Assembly: GCA_029432815.1 (NCBI GenBank)
Contig: JAROBA010000018.1
Span: 1-64,000, forward strand
Direction: 5' to 3'
Source: Pontiellaceae bacterium B1224
GTDB lineage: Bacteria > Verrucomicrobiota > Kiritimatiellia > Kiritimatiellales > Pontiellaceae
DNA length: 64,000 nucleotides
Position numbers and translations under genes: made by a program. Position 1 is the first letter of the stretch. The number at the start of each line of letters is the position of its first letter. Shown piece by piece: positions 27,756 to 37,339 of this stretch. The notes under the pieces are model-generated. The model worked only from the letters and a program-made list of their open reading frames with translations. It was not told where the DNA came from and searched no databases.

Positions 27756-29219
27756 TTAAAGTGACGGGTGCCGTTTGTGCCATTCGGTGGATTGCTCGTA
27801 GGCGTGGCCCACTTTCAGAATGGTTTCTTCCTGGAAGTCGTCACCGATAATCTGAAGACCGATCGGCATGCCGTTGGATGCAAAGCCGCAGGGCAAAGAC
27901 AGCGCGCAGTTACCTGCCAGATTCGTCGGTGTGGTGAGAATGTCGTCCAGATACATCTTCAACGGGTCAGCCGTCTTCTCCCCTTTCTTATAAGCGGGGG
28001 TAGGAGTAACCGGTGCGAGAATGGCATCGCATTTTTTAAAGGCTTCCGTGAAATCGTTACGGATCAGCGTACGGACCTTCTGCGCCTTTTTATAGTAGGC
28101 ATCGTAGTAACCGCTGCTCAGCACATAGGTGCCGAGAATGATGCGGCGTTTTACTTCCTGACCGAATCCGGCGGAACGGGTTTTTGCGTAGAGATCGGCT
28201 GGATCTTTTCCGTCGACCCGCATGCCGTATCGAATACCGTCGAAACGGGCCAGATTGGCGGAAGCTTCAGCAGTCGCAATGATGTAGTACACAGCAATAG
28301 CGTATTTGGCATTCGGCAGGCTGACGTCCACTATTTCAGCACCGAGACTTTTGCAATGCTCAACGGCATCGCGGACGGATTTTTCAACTTCCGGATCCAT
28401 GCCTTCCACAAAAAATTCCTTTGGCAGGCCCAGCTTCATGCCGGCCAGCGAGGTATCAGTGCTTAATTCTTTTCCAAAGGCTGGAACTTCGATCTCAATG
28501 GACGAGGAATCCATGGCATCGTGACCGCAGAGGGTTTCGAGCAGAATCGCGGAGTCCTTCACGGTTTTGGTAATCGGCCCGATCTGATCGAGCGATGAGG
28601 CAAAGGCGGTGAGTCCATAACGGGAAACGCGGCCATAGGTCGGCTTCACACCAACACATCCGCAAAAGGCGGCGGGTTGACGAATGGAACCACCGGTATC
28701 GGAACCGAGTGAAGCAATGGCTTCGTCGGCCGCAACGCAGGCGGCCGAACCACCGGACGAACCGCCGGGAACGTGATCGAGGTTCCAGGGATTGGAAGTT
28801 TTGCCCAGCGCCGCATTCTCGGTGCTGGAGCCCATGGCAAATTCGTCCATATTCACGCGGCCGAGCAGAATCGCCCCGGCTTCGCGTAATTTTGAAATGA
28901 CGGTCGCGTCGTAGGGCGCAACATAGCCTTCGAGAATTTTTGAAGAACAGGTGCAGGGTTGTCCTTTCACATTGAGCAGGTCTTTAATCGCCACCGGAAT
29001 TCCAAGCATTGGAAGCGAGGAGCCTGCCACTCGTTTTTCGTCGGCCGCTTTGGCCTGCGCCAGTGCATCTTCACGGTCGATTGTCAGATAGGCCCCGACG
29101 TTGCCGTCGTTGGCATCAATGGAAGCAAGTACATCGTTGACGATGTCAACCGAAGTACAGTCACCGGAAGCGAGCTTCTCGGAGAGTTCAGATATAGTAC
29201 ATTTATTTAAATCAGCCAT
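27756..29219 (-). CDS. gatA: Amidotransferase subunit A (amidase)
   Basis: A 487-residue amidase-signature protein that releases ammonia from glutamine for GatB. The Ser-cisSer-Lys triad is supported by IPVAIKDLLNVKG (Lys near 80) and GGSSGGSAACVAA (serines near 155-180), with DTGGSIRQPAAFCG following. The start at 29219 has AGGAA upstream. Three copies of the dispersed palindrome are embedded (28472-28486, 28783-28797, 29000-29014), giving VPAFGK, SNPWN and LPMLGI. It is the middle gene of gatC-gatA-gatB. Confidence 0.96.
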   Translation of the reverse strand: MADLNKCTISELSEKLASGDCTSVDIVNDVLASIDANDGNVGAYLTIDREDALAQAKAADEKRVAGSSLPMLGIPVAIKDLLNVKGQPCTCSSKILEGYVAPYDATVISKLREAGAILLGRVNMDEFAMGSSTENAALGKTSNPWNLDHVPGGSSGGSAACVAADEAIASLGSDTGGSIRQPAAFCGCVGVKPTYGRVSRYGLTAFASSLDQIGPITKTVKDSAILLETLCGHDAMDSSSIEIEVPAFGKELSTDTSLAGMKLGLPKEFFVEGMDPEVEKSVRDAVEHCKSLGAEIVDVSLPNAKYAIAVYYIIATAEASANLARFDGIRYGMRVDGKDPADLYAKTRSAGFGQEVKRRIILGTYVLSSGYYDAYYKKAQKVRTLIRNDFTEAFKKCDAILAPVTPTPAYKKGEKTADPLKMYLDDILTTPTNLAGNCALSLPCGFASNGMPIGLQIIGDDFQEETILKVGHAYEQSTEWHKRHPSL

Positions 29220-29226
29220 GGGATTC

Positions 29227-29523
29227 CTACTGGTCGATGATTTTGGGGACACGGACATGACCATCGGTCGCGGAGGGGAAGTTTGCAATGACATCGTCGT
29301 GATTCAGACTGGTGCCGACTTCGTCCTTGCGCAGGACGTTATAAACCGGGATCGCGTGGGCCGTCGGCTCGACATTGGAGACATCCAGTTCGTTCAGTTG
29401 CTCGACATAGTGCAGTACCTGATCGAGCTGCCCCTGAAAAAGCGTTGTTTCTTCATCTGTCAGATCGATGCACGCGAGCTTTGCGACATAGCCGACATCC
29501 ATACCTTCATGTGTTTCGGACAT
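29227..29523 (-). CDS. gatC: Amidotransferase subunit C
   Basis: A 98-residue linker subunit that stabilises GatA-GatB. Family features are VGYVAKLACIDLTDEE, the helix FQGQLDQVLHYVEQLNELD and VEPTAHAIPVYNVLRKDEV. Length is typical. It is the first gene of the gatCAB operon, 7 bases before gatA, and is preceded by the exosortase operon terminator. Confidence 0.95.
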   Translation of the reverse strand: MSETHEGMDVGYVAKLACIDLTDEETTLFQGQLDQVLHYVEQLNELDVSNVEPTAHAIPVYNVLRKDEVGTSLNHDDVIANFPSATDGHVRVPKIIDQ

Positions 29524-29540
29524 TTCTTTTCCTCAATTTC

Positions 29541-29576
29541 CAAAAATAAAGCCCGCAGTATAAATAAACTGCGGGC
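29541..29576 (-). terminator. Terminator of the exosortase operon
   Basis: GCCCGCAGT (29551-29559) and ACTGCGGGC (29568-29576) form a perfect 9-bp stem with an 8-base loop. Read on the minus strand it is followed by TTTATTTTT. Confidence 0.88.
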
Positions 29577-29585
29577 TCGCGCAAC

Positions 29586-29600
29586 TTCCAAGGGTTGGAA
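29586..29600. repeat. TTCCAAGGGTTGGAA palindrome
   Basis: Intergenic copy of the dispersed palindrome, between the EpsI stop codon and the terminator hairpin. Confidence 0.85.
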
Positions 29601-29603
29601 GAT

Positions 29604-30398
29604 TTATTCTCCGTAGGCCTTCTCGAGCATTGTTTCAGTTAAAACGTACGGATATACCTGCTGAACAAAGTCGATAATTTCCGCTTCGTATTCCGTTCCT
29701 TCCGCTTCGCGTTCGCCCTGCACAGCGATGTAGGCCCAGCGGTTGGCTTTACTGCGCACCACACGGTCCCAGGCGAGCCAAAACATGCGGGAATAATGCG
29801 AGGCCGTTTCCCGATCCTGCCCCACAAACCAATAGGCGTAGAAGGAATAGTATGGTACCTCGCCTTCAGCGGTCCGGAATGTGCGGGAGGTTTTAATGAC
29901 ACGAACCGTCAGAGGATCACGCCCTTCCAGCGGAACTTTGAGATTATATTCGCCATCGAGACTATTGCCCTGCCCCTTCAAACAACGCTGCGGACGGTGA
30001 ATGGAGTCACGGGCCGTGCCCGATAAGACGATGGAAGTGAATAACCGCGTGCCAGCGGCATTGGTGAAAGCGGATTTTACAAACTCGGTATCATCGGGAA
30101 GCTGTTCTTTTTCAGCCCGGGCCATGTTGTACAACTTGCCACCGCAGACCGGACAGATATCCGGAAATTCCAGATCATTGATATAGAATGATGCATCCTT
30201 GTAGCCCTCTGCACAGAGATCCGGGTTATGACAGAATTTGAGCTGATTTCCATGCCACCCCTCTACATCTTCAGGAAGCTCCATCTTAACTCCGGGTACG
30301 AAGTCAAACTTTACGTCCGTGGTGAAAGCCAATGCCACTATAGAAAGCAGCATCAGAACGACAATCGTTATGAATGGTTTAAATAGGCTTTTTTCCAT
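29604..30398 (-). CDS. EpsI/DUF3485-type exosortase-associated protein
   Basis: A 264-residue protein with one N-terminal membrane segment (about 8-26) and an extracytoplasmic domain of the EpsI/DUF3485 type, shown by HRPQRCLKGQGN and YYSFYAYWFVGQDRETASHYSRMFW. Such proteins accompany exosortases and extracellular polysaccharide systems; their exact role is not established. Unusually, an insert near residues 55-95 carries four cysteines (CHNPDLC and CPVCGG), resembling a zinc ribbon. Its start lies inside the exosortase gene (31-base overlap), so the two are coupled. Confidence 0.83.
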   Translation of the reverse strand: MEKSLFKPFITIVVLMLLSIVALAFTTDVKFDFVPGVKMELPEDVEGWHGNQLKFCHNPDLCAEGYKDASFYINDLEFPDICPVCGGKLYNMARAEKEQLPDDTEFVKSAFTNAAGTRLFTSIVLSGTARDSIHRPQRCLKGQGNSLDGEYNLKVPLEGRDPLTVRVIKTSRTFRTAEGEVPYYSFYAYWFVGQDRETASHYSRMFWLAWDRVVRSKANRWAYIAVQGEREAEGTEYEAEIIDFVQQVYPYVLTETMLEKAYGE

Positions 30399-31387
30399 GT
30401 CTTGAAAAGCTCCCGGTAATTAATATCAAGTAGTTTTCCGAAACCGACCATCAAACTGATCGCCACGGTGAACAGAACGTATCCAGACCAGTCATGGTGC
30501 AATCCAGCACCGAATTTTTGGCCGGTGGTAACGGAGACAAGGGCAATTGAAATGATGCGCCCGATATTTCCCGCCACTGCGATCGGAATCGATGCTAGAA
30601 ACAACACCCATTTTTTCACTAAGGTTTTCTGCGTATAATAGGCGTAAACCGCCGACAGGGCCGTCATTGCGAGCAGCGACCGCAGACCGGAGCAGGCAGC
30701 CTCAACATTCAAATCGAAAAAAGGCGAGCGCAACATGGTTCCTACACGAGTGCATTCGATTCCCATTCCGTCAATAACAGTATATCCCGCAGTGGTTGCA
30801 ATGCGTTGCAACGGTCCGGAGAGTGCATCCAGAAAGTTCAGAGGAACACAAAATATTAAATAGGAACATGGGAAAATAAGAAGCTTTGCCACTTTCCATC
30901 CGTAAAAATAGAACGGGATACCCCAGATCAGAAATATCAGAGCCATCAACGAAATACGCGTTTGTTGCATCTTAGCTCCCAGCCAATGCATAGCCAACGC
31001 CATCACAATAACAGCCAGTCCCCATTTACAAACCTGCTTCGGTGCCGCAAAGAACTCTTTCTGTTTAGACCAAATTACCCACAGGCTCACGAAAGGAATT
31101 AGGTACCCATGCGAATAGTCAGCACCAAATGAAATTTTATCGCTCCAACGGGAAATCATCCAAGAGAAAGCCGACCTGTTTCCAACATTGTCCACCGTAT
31201 TCCCATAGAGATGGAACAATATAAAAAGAAATCCAATGATAACGGATACAAAGCCGATATTCATCAGTTCGCTTTTAGATAACGCTCCAAGGCGCCAGCG
31301 GTCGCTCCAGATCAAGGCATTGCTGGTTTTTACATCTTCCATAATCAAATTATCCATTAATTCCGCAAAAGACGTATTTTGTATCAA
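30368..31387 (-). CDS. Exosortase
   Basis: A 339-residue polytopic membrane transpeptidase that cleaves PEP-CTERM-type tails and helps deliver proteins to the surface. The catalytic triad is visible: EAACSGLRS (Cys232), GNIGRI (Arg277) and LHHDWSGY (His297 or 298). About eight membrane segments are present. The start is uncertain; in-frame ATGs follow at codons 11 and 16. It is the first gene of a two-gene operon with the EpsI-like protein. No PEP-CTERM substrate was recognised in the window, so the targets must be elsewhere. Confidence 0.92.
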   Translation of the reverse strand: MIQNTSFAELMDNLIMEDVKTSNALIWSDRWRLGALSKSELMNIGFVSVIIGFLFILFHLYGNTVDNVGNRSAFSWMISRWSDKISFGADYSHGYLIPFVSLWVIWSKQKEFFAAPKQVCKWGLAVIVMALAMHWLGAKMQQTRISLMALIFLIWGIPFYFYGWKVAKLLIFPCSYLIFCVPLNFLDALSGPLQRIATTAGYTVIDGMGIECTRVGTMLRSPFFDLNVEAACSGLRSLLAMTALSAVYAYYTQKTLVKKWVLFLASIPIAVAGNIGRIISIALVSVTTGQKFGAGLHHDWSGYVLFTVAISLMVGFGKLLDINYRELFKTWKKAYLNHS

Positions 31388-31443
31388 AGCGATCCTGAAA
31401 TTTCAAGAACGGTTCAACATGGGTGTTGCATGTGAACAGTGAC

Positions 31444-31479
31444 GGCAAAAAACAAAGAGCCACCCAACCGAGCGGCTCT
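31444..31479 (-). terminator. Terminator of the phosphohexomutase gene
   Basis: AGAGCC (31456-31461) pairs with GGCTCT (31474-31479); on the minus strand it is followed by TTTGTTTTTT. It lies 29 bases beyond the stop. Confidence 0.8.
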
Positions 31480-31508
31480 ATGGACATAAAATCACTTCTA
31501 CAGCACTG

Positions 31509-32987
31509 CTAAAGAGTCAGACCGTTATACCCGGAAATAAAAGAAGTAACCCTATCTTTCAGAGGATTGACTCCCCCGCATTCATCGCTTTCAATATTGA
31601 TCGGCATTTGCGGATCGTGAAGCGACTTGCGAACTAGAATCCAGCCGCCGGGTGTCGTCACATGTACGCCCTCGAAATTATTCGGCGTCAGCGACCAACC
31701 CTCCTGCTGCTCAACAAAGGCTGAGAATCCTTCAAGCACGGTATCAGCATAGGCTGAAAAATCGTCCACCAGAATCTGCGGACGGAATTCAATGGCTTCG
31801 GCCGGTTCGGGCAGTTCGGCAATAAGTTCGTCGACGGTGCCTCCGCCCGCCGCTTTGAGCTGCGCAATCTTGATCAGGATTTTGGCAATCTGATAGGCGC
31901 CGTCGTCGAGGAAATAGTTTTCCTTCAGCGCACCGTGCCCGGAAGTTTCCAAGGCCAGGAAACTGGGTGTGCCGGTTTCGTTCAGGCGGATCGCTTCGTT
32001 GATCACGTTTTTATAGCCGCGCTGGAAACGATGATGCACCCCGCCCAGCTTTTCCTCGATATACCACTTGAGTCCACTGGATGTGACCGAATCAGTAACG
32101 ATCGTTGATCCAGGATGCTCGCCAAGCACAATCGTCGCCATCAGCGCAATGAATCGGTTGCGATTAATCGGTTTGCCGTTTTTGTCCACTGCTCCGGCAC
32201 GGTCTACATCCGTATCGAAGATAATACCGAAGTCAGCACTGTTTTCCTTAACCGCGGAAATGATGGCATCCATCGCATCCTTATCTTCTGGGTTCGGAAT
32301 GTGGTTCGGGAATGATCCGTCCGGATCGAGGAACTGACTTCCGGTTGTATCCGCACCGAGAGGGTTCAGTACTTTTTCAACAAAAAAGCCGCCGGCGCCG
32401 TTGCCGGCATCGACCACAATTTTTAATCCGTCCAGCGGGCGTTCGCTTCCGGCCCCTTCGCGAATGATCTGCACCAGATGATTCGAATAGTCATCCATCA
32501 AAGCAATCTTCCGAACGTTGGAAGTTTCCAAGGGTTGGATTTCGCCGGCTTCCGTAGCCAGCGTCAGGATTTCAGTGATATCCTGTTTACCCAGTCCGCC
32601 TTCGCGAGTGAAAAACTTTAATCCGTTGCGATTAAAAGGCAGATGACTGGCCGTCAGCATGATCGACCCGTCGTAACCGTGGTTTTCAAATACGGTCGAC
32701 ATAAACATGGCCGGTGTGGAAGAGAGTCCGCTGTCGAAAACCGCACAGCCCCCTTTTTCCAATCCTTGGAAAACGGCCGTTTTTATAGCTTCAGCAGAAA
32801 GCCGCGAGTCGGTGCCAACCGCCACGCTCAGCTCGGATTTACCGAGTTTCTTTTCCAACCATTGGAAAAAAGCATAGCCGATTGTTCGCGCAATCTCGGG
32901 AGTCAGATTAACCGCTTCGCCTTCCACGCCTTCAAGCGCAATGCCGCGCACATCGCTGCCGTTCTGTAGTTTAAAATAGGTGTCCAT
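31509..32987 (-). CDS. Phosphomannomutase/phosphoglucomutase family enzyme
   Basis: A 492-residue alpha-D-phosphohexomutase that moves phosphate between C1 and C6 of hexoses. The phosphoserine loop TASHLPFNRNG, the metal loop DTDVDRAG, the sugar-binding ETSGHGA and the C-terminal phosphate-binding domain are all present. The start at 32987 has AAAGGA upstream. Two perfect palindrome copies lie in the gene (32757-32771, FQGLE; 32854-32868, FQWLE). It stands between two terminators and is probably monocistronic. Substrate preference (glucose, mannose or both) cannot be told from sequence. Confidence 0.92.
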   Translation of the reverse strand: MDTYFKLQNGSDVRGIALEGVEGEAVNLTPEIARTIGYAFFQWLEKKLGKSELSVAVGTDSRLSAEAIKTAVFQGLEKGGCAVFDSGLSSTPAMFMSTVFENHGYDGSIMLTASHLPFNRNGLKFFTREGGLGKQDITEILTLATEAGEIQPLETSNVRKIALMDDYSNHLVQIIREGAGSERPLDGLKIVVDAGNGAGGFFVEKVLNPLGADTTGSQFLDPDGSFPNHIPNPEDKDAMDAIISAVKENSADFGIIFDTDVDRAGAVDKNGKPINRNRFIALMATIVLGEHPGSTIVTDSVTSSGLKWYIEEKLGGVHHRFQRGYKNVINEAIRLNETGTPSFLALETSGHGALKENYFLDDGAYQIAKILIKIAQLKAAGGGTVDELIAELPEPAEAIEFRPQILVDDFSAYADTVLEGFSAFVEQQEGWSLTPNNFEGVHVTTPGGWILVRKSLHDPQMPINIESDECGGVNPLKDRVTSFISGYNGLTL

Positions 32988-33017
32988 CGTTCGTTCCTTT
33001 CGTAGGTGGTCAAAAAT

Positions 33018-33060
33018 AAAAAAGCCGAAAGTCAAAGGTCGTAGTAACCTCAGACTTTCG
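33018..33060 (-). terminator. Terminator of transketolase
   Basis: CGAAAGTC (33026-33033) pairs with GACTTTCG (33053-33060). Read on the minus strand a T-rich run (TTTTTTATTTTT) follows. A second, overlapping pairing (GTCAAAGGTC with GACCTTTGAC) is also possible. Confidence 0.75.
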
Positions 33061-33088
33061 ACCTTTGACGTTCAGACCTTAGACCGGT

Positions 33089-35068
33089 TTAGCCCAGCAG
33101 ATCTTTGGCAACGTTGTAAACGTTTTCGGGGGTGAAACCGAATTTTTCTGCAAGTACGCCGCCCGGTGCTGAAGCACCGAAGGTATCTTTACATACAGTT
33201 GCCCCGCAGCGTCCGATATATTTTTCCCATCCGAAGGAGGTGCCAGCTTCAATCACCATGCGCTTGGTGCATCCGTCGGCCATCACTTCGCTCTGATAGG
33301 CTTCATCCTGCGCTTCGAAGATTTCGCGGGAAGGCATGGCGACCACGCGGACATTCGTGCCTTCAGCAGCAAGCTGTTCAGCAGCATCGATCGTAGTTTT
33401 CACTTCAGACCCCGTGGCAATCATCAGCAGGTCGGGTTGCCCTTCTCCGCTTTGGAAGATTGTATAGGCTCCTTTCGCGAGCTGACCATCTATGTTGTAT
33501 TTTGTGCGATCAAGCACTTCAAGGTTCTGACGCGTCAGGCATAGCACGCTCGGTCCGCTGGTGTTTCTCAGTGCCGCTTCCCAGGCGCATCCGGTTTCTT
33601 TCGGATCGCTCGGACGGAAAACGGTTACGTTAGGCATCATACGCAAGCTGGCGATCGTTTCGATCGGCTGATGAGTCGGACCATCTTCACCCACCCAGAA
33701 GCTATCGTGCGTCAGAACATAGATGACCGGCAGGTTCATCAGTGCAGCCACGCGGAGCGTCGGGCGAACGTAATCGGCGAAAACGAGGAACGTGGCTCCG
33801 TAAACACGGAATCCGCCGTGTACCTGAACGCCGTTCATGATGGCTCCCATTCCGATTTCGCGGACGCCATAGTGGAAGTTACGTCCGTCAAAAGCGTCTT
33901 TTCCGATATCAGTGTAGTCGTTGAGATGGGTCATGTTCGAGCCGGCGAGGTCGGCCGAGCCACCCACGAGGAAGGGCAGCTCTTTGGCAAGCTCCTGCAG
34001 CACATTTCCTGAAGCAACTCGTGTGGCAAGTGCTTTGTCGAAGACAGGCATTTTGTCCGCAAGGTCAGCAGGAATTTCCTGATTCATGTGCACATCCCAC
34101 TGAGCGGCGAGCGCTGCGTTTTCCGTGCGCCATGCGGCGAAGTCTGTATTCCAAGCGGCTTCTGCCTTCTTCATTTCTTCGAGGCGGGCCGCGAAGAGGT
34201 CACGAACGTCTTGCGGAACGAAGAATTTGTCTTCGGGCATTCCGAGCGCTTTTTTCGTGAGAAGTACTTCTTCTTCACCAAGCGGGGCACCGTGACAACC
34301 GTGGGTACCCTCTTTGTTCGGAGAACCAAACCCGATTTTGGTTTGGCAGACGATGAAGGAAGGCTTTTCCGTTTCCGCCTTTGCGGCTTCAATGGCGGCC
34401 TGAATTTCTTCATAATTGTGTCCGTCAATGCGTTGGACCTGCCATCCGTAGGCTTCCATGCGCTTGTCGACATCGTCGGTATAGGTGATTCGAACATCGC
34501 CTTCAATGGAGATGAAGTTTTCATCGTAGAACACAACCATTTTATTTAGGCCGTGGTTGCCGGCGAGGGAGAAGACTTCGTTGGAGATGCCTTCTTCCAG
34601 TTCGCCTTCTGAGCAGAAGACGTAGGTGTTATGATCAACGATTTTTTTGGATTCGGTGTTAAAGCGTGCCGCGAGCATTTCTTCAGCAATCGCCATTCCA
34701 ACGCCGCTACCAGCACCCTGACCGAGCGGGCCGGTGGTGGTTTCCACACCGATGGTGTGGCCGTATTCGGGGTGACCGGCGGTTTTGCTGTCCCACTGGC
34801 GGAAGTTCATGAGTTCTTCCATCGGAAGATCGTAGCCGGAGAGATGCAGGAGCGAGTAGATCAGCATCGAACCATGTCCGCAGGAAAGGACGAAGCGGTC
34901 GCGGTCGACCCACTGCGGGTTTTCCGGGTTGTGTTTAAGATACTGTGTCCAGAGCACAGCAGCGACATCAGCCATCCCCATCGGCATGCCCGGGTGTCCT
35001 GAATTAGCGGCCTGTACGCCGTCCATCGAGAGTCCACGAATTGTGTTTGCTACAAGTTTAAGGTCCAT
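33089..35068 (-). CDS. tkt: Transketolase
   Basis: A 659-residue thiamine-diphosphate enzyme of the pentose-phosphate pathway moving two-carbon units between sugar phosphates. Typical features include NSGHPGMPMGMAD (about 22-34), SCGHGSMLIYSLLHLSGY, a GEGELEEG-like CSEGELEEGIS, the ThDP region through ISIEGDVRI, and a C-terminal domain with LTHDSFWVGEDGPTHQP. Length is normal. It lies between the phosphohexomutase and rhamnulokinase genes on the same strand, with a terminator after it. Confidence 0.97.
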   Translation of the reverse strand: MDLKLVANTIRGLSMDGVQAANSGHPGMPMGMADVAAVLWTQYLKHNPENPQWVDRDRFVLSCGHGSMLIYSLLHLSGYDLPMEELMNFRQWDSKTAGHPEYGHTIGVETTTGPLGQGAGSGVGMAIAEEMLAARFNTESKKIVDHNTYVFCSEGELEEGISNEVFSLAGNHGLNKMVVFYDENFISIEGDVRITYTDDVDKRMEAYGWQVQRIDGHNYEEIQAAIEAAKAETEKPSFIVCQTKIGFGSPNKEGTHGCHGAPLGEEEVLLTKKALGMPEDKFFVPQDVRDLFAARLEEMKKAEAAWNTDFAAWRTENAALAAQWDVHMNQEIPADLADKMPVFDKALATRVASGNVLQELAKELPFLVGGSADLAGSNMTHLNDYTDIGKDAFDGRNFHYGVREIGMGAIMNGVQVHGGFRVYGATFLVFADYVRPTLRVAALMNLPVIYVLTHDSFWVGEDGPTHQPIETIASLRMMPNVTVFRPSDPKETGCAWEAALRNTSGPSVLCLTRQNLEVLDRTKYNIDGQLAKGAYTIFQSGEGQPDLLMIATGSEVKTTIDAAEQLAAEGTNVRVVAMPSREIFEAQDEAYQSEVMADGCTKRMVIEAGTSFGWEKYIGRCGATVCKDTFGASAPGGVLAEKFGFTPENVYNVAKDLLG

Positions 35069-35183
35069 TTCAATTTCCTTGGGTTAACTTCCCTATGTTC
35101 AAAAGAGCGGCGACATTTCCAGATTCATGCGCGCCCCACCACTTAATAATTTCTAAAAACCGATCTGTTCCAGCAGATATCCC

Positions 35184-36638
35184 TTATGCTTTACAAATCT
35201 TTCTCCATTTAGCCAATGCGGTCTTCCAGGCCTCGGAATTTTCCGGTTCGAATTCGCGCGTTTCTTCAGCAAAGGAATTTCGGATAATTTCGCGCCCTTC
35301 CGCCAGCGATTTAATATCGCCCATCGCAAGCATCTGCATAATCAGGTTTCCGGTGGCGGTTGCTTCCGTTGGCCCGGTGATGACTTTGCGGTCGAGCGCA
35401 TTGGATGCCAGCTGGTCCAGCAGGATATCCTTACAGCCCCCGCCGACAATGTGAAGTGTTTCGTAGGTTCGGCCGGTTACGGTTTCCAATGATTGGAATA
35501 CATCCGCATACAGTAGCGCCAGACCTTCGTAAGCCGCGCGCAGGATTTGAGCATGTGTTTCCGGGCATCCCTGACCGGTGCGTTCACAATAGTCCTGAAT
35601 TCGTTTGGGCATATCACCGGGTGCAATGAACGTTTCATCGCTTGGATCAACACAATATTCAAACGGTTTGGCTTCAAGCGCCATGTGTTCCATGGCCTGC
35701 CAGGAATAGTCACATCCCTGCTCATTCCAGTTCCGTCGAAGTTCCTGGGTCATCCAGAGTCCAGAAAGACTCTTCAGAAACCGAACGGTATCGCAGACGC
35801 CAACTTCATTGGTAAAGTTAGCTTTCTGCACAGCTTCCGTAATCACCGGTTCCGTCAGTTCGGTTCCGAGCAGCGACCAGGTTCCGGAGCTGAGGAAAGC
35901 ACACTGTTCCCCTTCTTTAACGGGAACTGCGGCAAATGCACTGGCTGTATCGTGTCCACCAACAGAAACAACCGGAAGGCCGTCAGTTTCGCCAAGCACA
36001 GTGCCCGGATCAACCAGATCAGGCAAAATATCTGTGCGAATATTCAGTTTTTCAAGCAGATCATAAGCCCAGTCTTTGGTCGCCGGATTGTAGAACTGCG
36101 ACGTACTGGCAATACTGCGCTCCGCCACCATATTACCCGTCAGCCAGTAGCCCAGCAGGTCTGGAGAAAACAGCAGTTTTTTTGCACTGCGGTATTGGAA
36201 AGAATCTTCCAGAGAAAGAGACATCAGCTGATAAAGCGTATTCAGTTCCATGAACTGAAGGCCGGTTTGCGCAAAGACCTCGTCCTTTGAAACCTTTTCG
36301 AACACCTTTTCAAACATGCCGGCGGTACGGCTGTCACGATAATTAACCGGATTACGAAGCAGTTTACCATCTTCATCAAACAGGCCGAAATCGACTCCCC
36401 ATGTGTCAACGCCCATGGACACGAGGCCATCGCCGAATTCTTTTTTCGCGAGAGCAATGCCTTCTTTGATGTTGCGGTACAGATGGACAAAATCCCAATG
36501 GAGTGTCCCGCGAACCTCGGTCGGACCGTTCCAGAAACGGTTCATTTCTTTCAGTGTCAGTTTGCCGTTATCCAGCGAGCCAACGATAGTGCGTCCGCTC
36601 GATGCCCCCAGGTCCACTGCTAAATAATGCTTTGCCAT
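35184..36638 (-). CDS. rhaB: Rhamnulokinase-like sugar kinase (FGGY family)
   Basis: A 484-residue FGGY carbohydrate kinase closest in pattern to rhamnulokinase, phosphorylating L-rhamnulose (L-fuculose is also possible). Visible motifs: YLAVDLGASSGRTIVG at the N-terminus, GVDTWGVDFGLFDEDG (about 75-90), NYRDSRT, and a C-terminal HIVGGGCKDILL nucleotide-binding motif. The start at 36638 follows a GGGGG ribosome-binding site. Isomerase and aldolase partners are absent from the window. Palindrome at 35484-35498 encodes FQSLE. Confidence 0.88.
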   Translation of the reverse strand: MAKHYLAVDLGASSGRTIVGSLDNGKLTLKEMNRFWNGPTEVRGTLHWDFVHLYRNIKEGIALAKKEFGDGLVSMGVDTWGVDFGLFDEDGKLLRNPVNYRDSRTAGMFEKVFEKVSKDEVFAQTGLQFMELNTLYQLMSLSLEDSFQYRSAKKLLFSPDLLGYWLTGNMVAERSIASTSQFYNPATKDWAYDLLEKLNIRTDILPDLVDPGTVLGETDGLPVVSVGGHDTASAFAAVPVKEGEQCAFLSSGTWSLLGTELTEPVITEAVQKANFTNEVGVCDTVRFLKSLSGLWMTQELRRNWNEQGCDYSWQAMEHMALEAKPFEYCVDPSDETFIAPGDMPKRIQDYCERTGQGCPETHAQILRAAYEGLALLYADVFQSLETVTGRTYETLHIVGGGCKDILLDQLASNALDRKVITGPTEATATGNLIMQMLAMGDIKSLAEGREIIRNSFAEETREFEPENSEAWKTALAKWRKICKA

Positions 36639-36718
36639 TGTAACCCCCATATTCTCAGTTAATTTGCAACGCCCACTTTGCAATAATCACCTCGGCAATT
36701 AAAGCTTCCATGAAGCAT

Positions 36719-37330
36719 TTATCCCCCATACATATCTTCATAGTCTTCGCAGGCCGCCTTGATCACGTCCCTGGCCCGGGAAGCGTCATAGCGTTCGACG
36801 ATTTTTACATCTGCACCACGACTCGGTGTAGACTTATACGTCTCAAAGTAGTGATAAAGCCTGTCGATCAGAGCTTTCGGCACCTGATCAATATCATTCA
36901 CATCTGCCCAGAATCGGTCTTCGTGCAGCACGGCAATGATCTTGTCATCCGCAAAGCCGGCATCCACCATCTGCACCCCGCCAATCACCCGGGCGCGCAG
37001 AATGACCTCGCCCCGGTTGATCGGCCGTTCGGTTATCACACAGATATCGAGCGGATCCCCATCGCCATGCTCAGACTTCGGCGACATCGCCTGCACTCGC
37101 GTACCGCAATAGGTACGCGGCACAAAACCATACAGCATCGGCGGCATTGACGAAGTGAGCTGCGGCCGATCGACCCGCAAATATCCGGTGGCTTTATCCA
37201 CCTCATATTTAACGGCGTCGAACGGCGTCATCTCAATATAGGCATTCACCACATCGGGCGCATTACTGCCAAGACCAAGGCCGTGCCAAGGATGCGGCCG
37301 CCAGCGATAGAATGTTTTCGGGAATGCCAT
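36719..37330 (-). CDS. ppa: Inorganic pyrophosphatase, family I
   Basis: A 203-residue soluble pyrophosphatase hydrolysing PPi to two phosphates. The family signature [12 protein letters not shown] (metal-binding aspartates near residues 90-95), the opening HPWHGLGLG, the phosphate-binding [10 protein letters not shown] and the conserved Lys/Tyr in LYHYFETYK are present. It follows the zinc dehydrogenase by 9 bases and seems to be the last gene of the sugar-phosphate operon. Confidence 0.93.
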   Translation of the reverse strand: MAFPKTFYRWRPHPWHGLGLGSNAPDVVNAYIEMTPFDAVKYEVDKATGYLRVDRPQLTSSMPPMLYGFVPRTYCGTRVQAMSPKSEHGDGDPLDICVITERPINRGEVILRARVIGGVQMVDAGFADDKIIAVLHEDRFWADVNDIDQVPKALIDRLYHYFETYKSTPSRGADVKIVERYDASRARDVIKAACEDYEDMYGG

Positions 37331-37339
37331 AATTCAATC

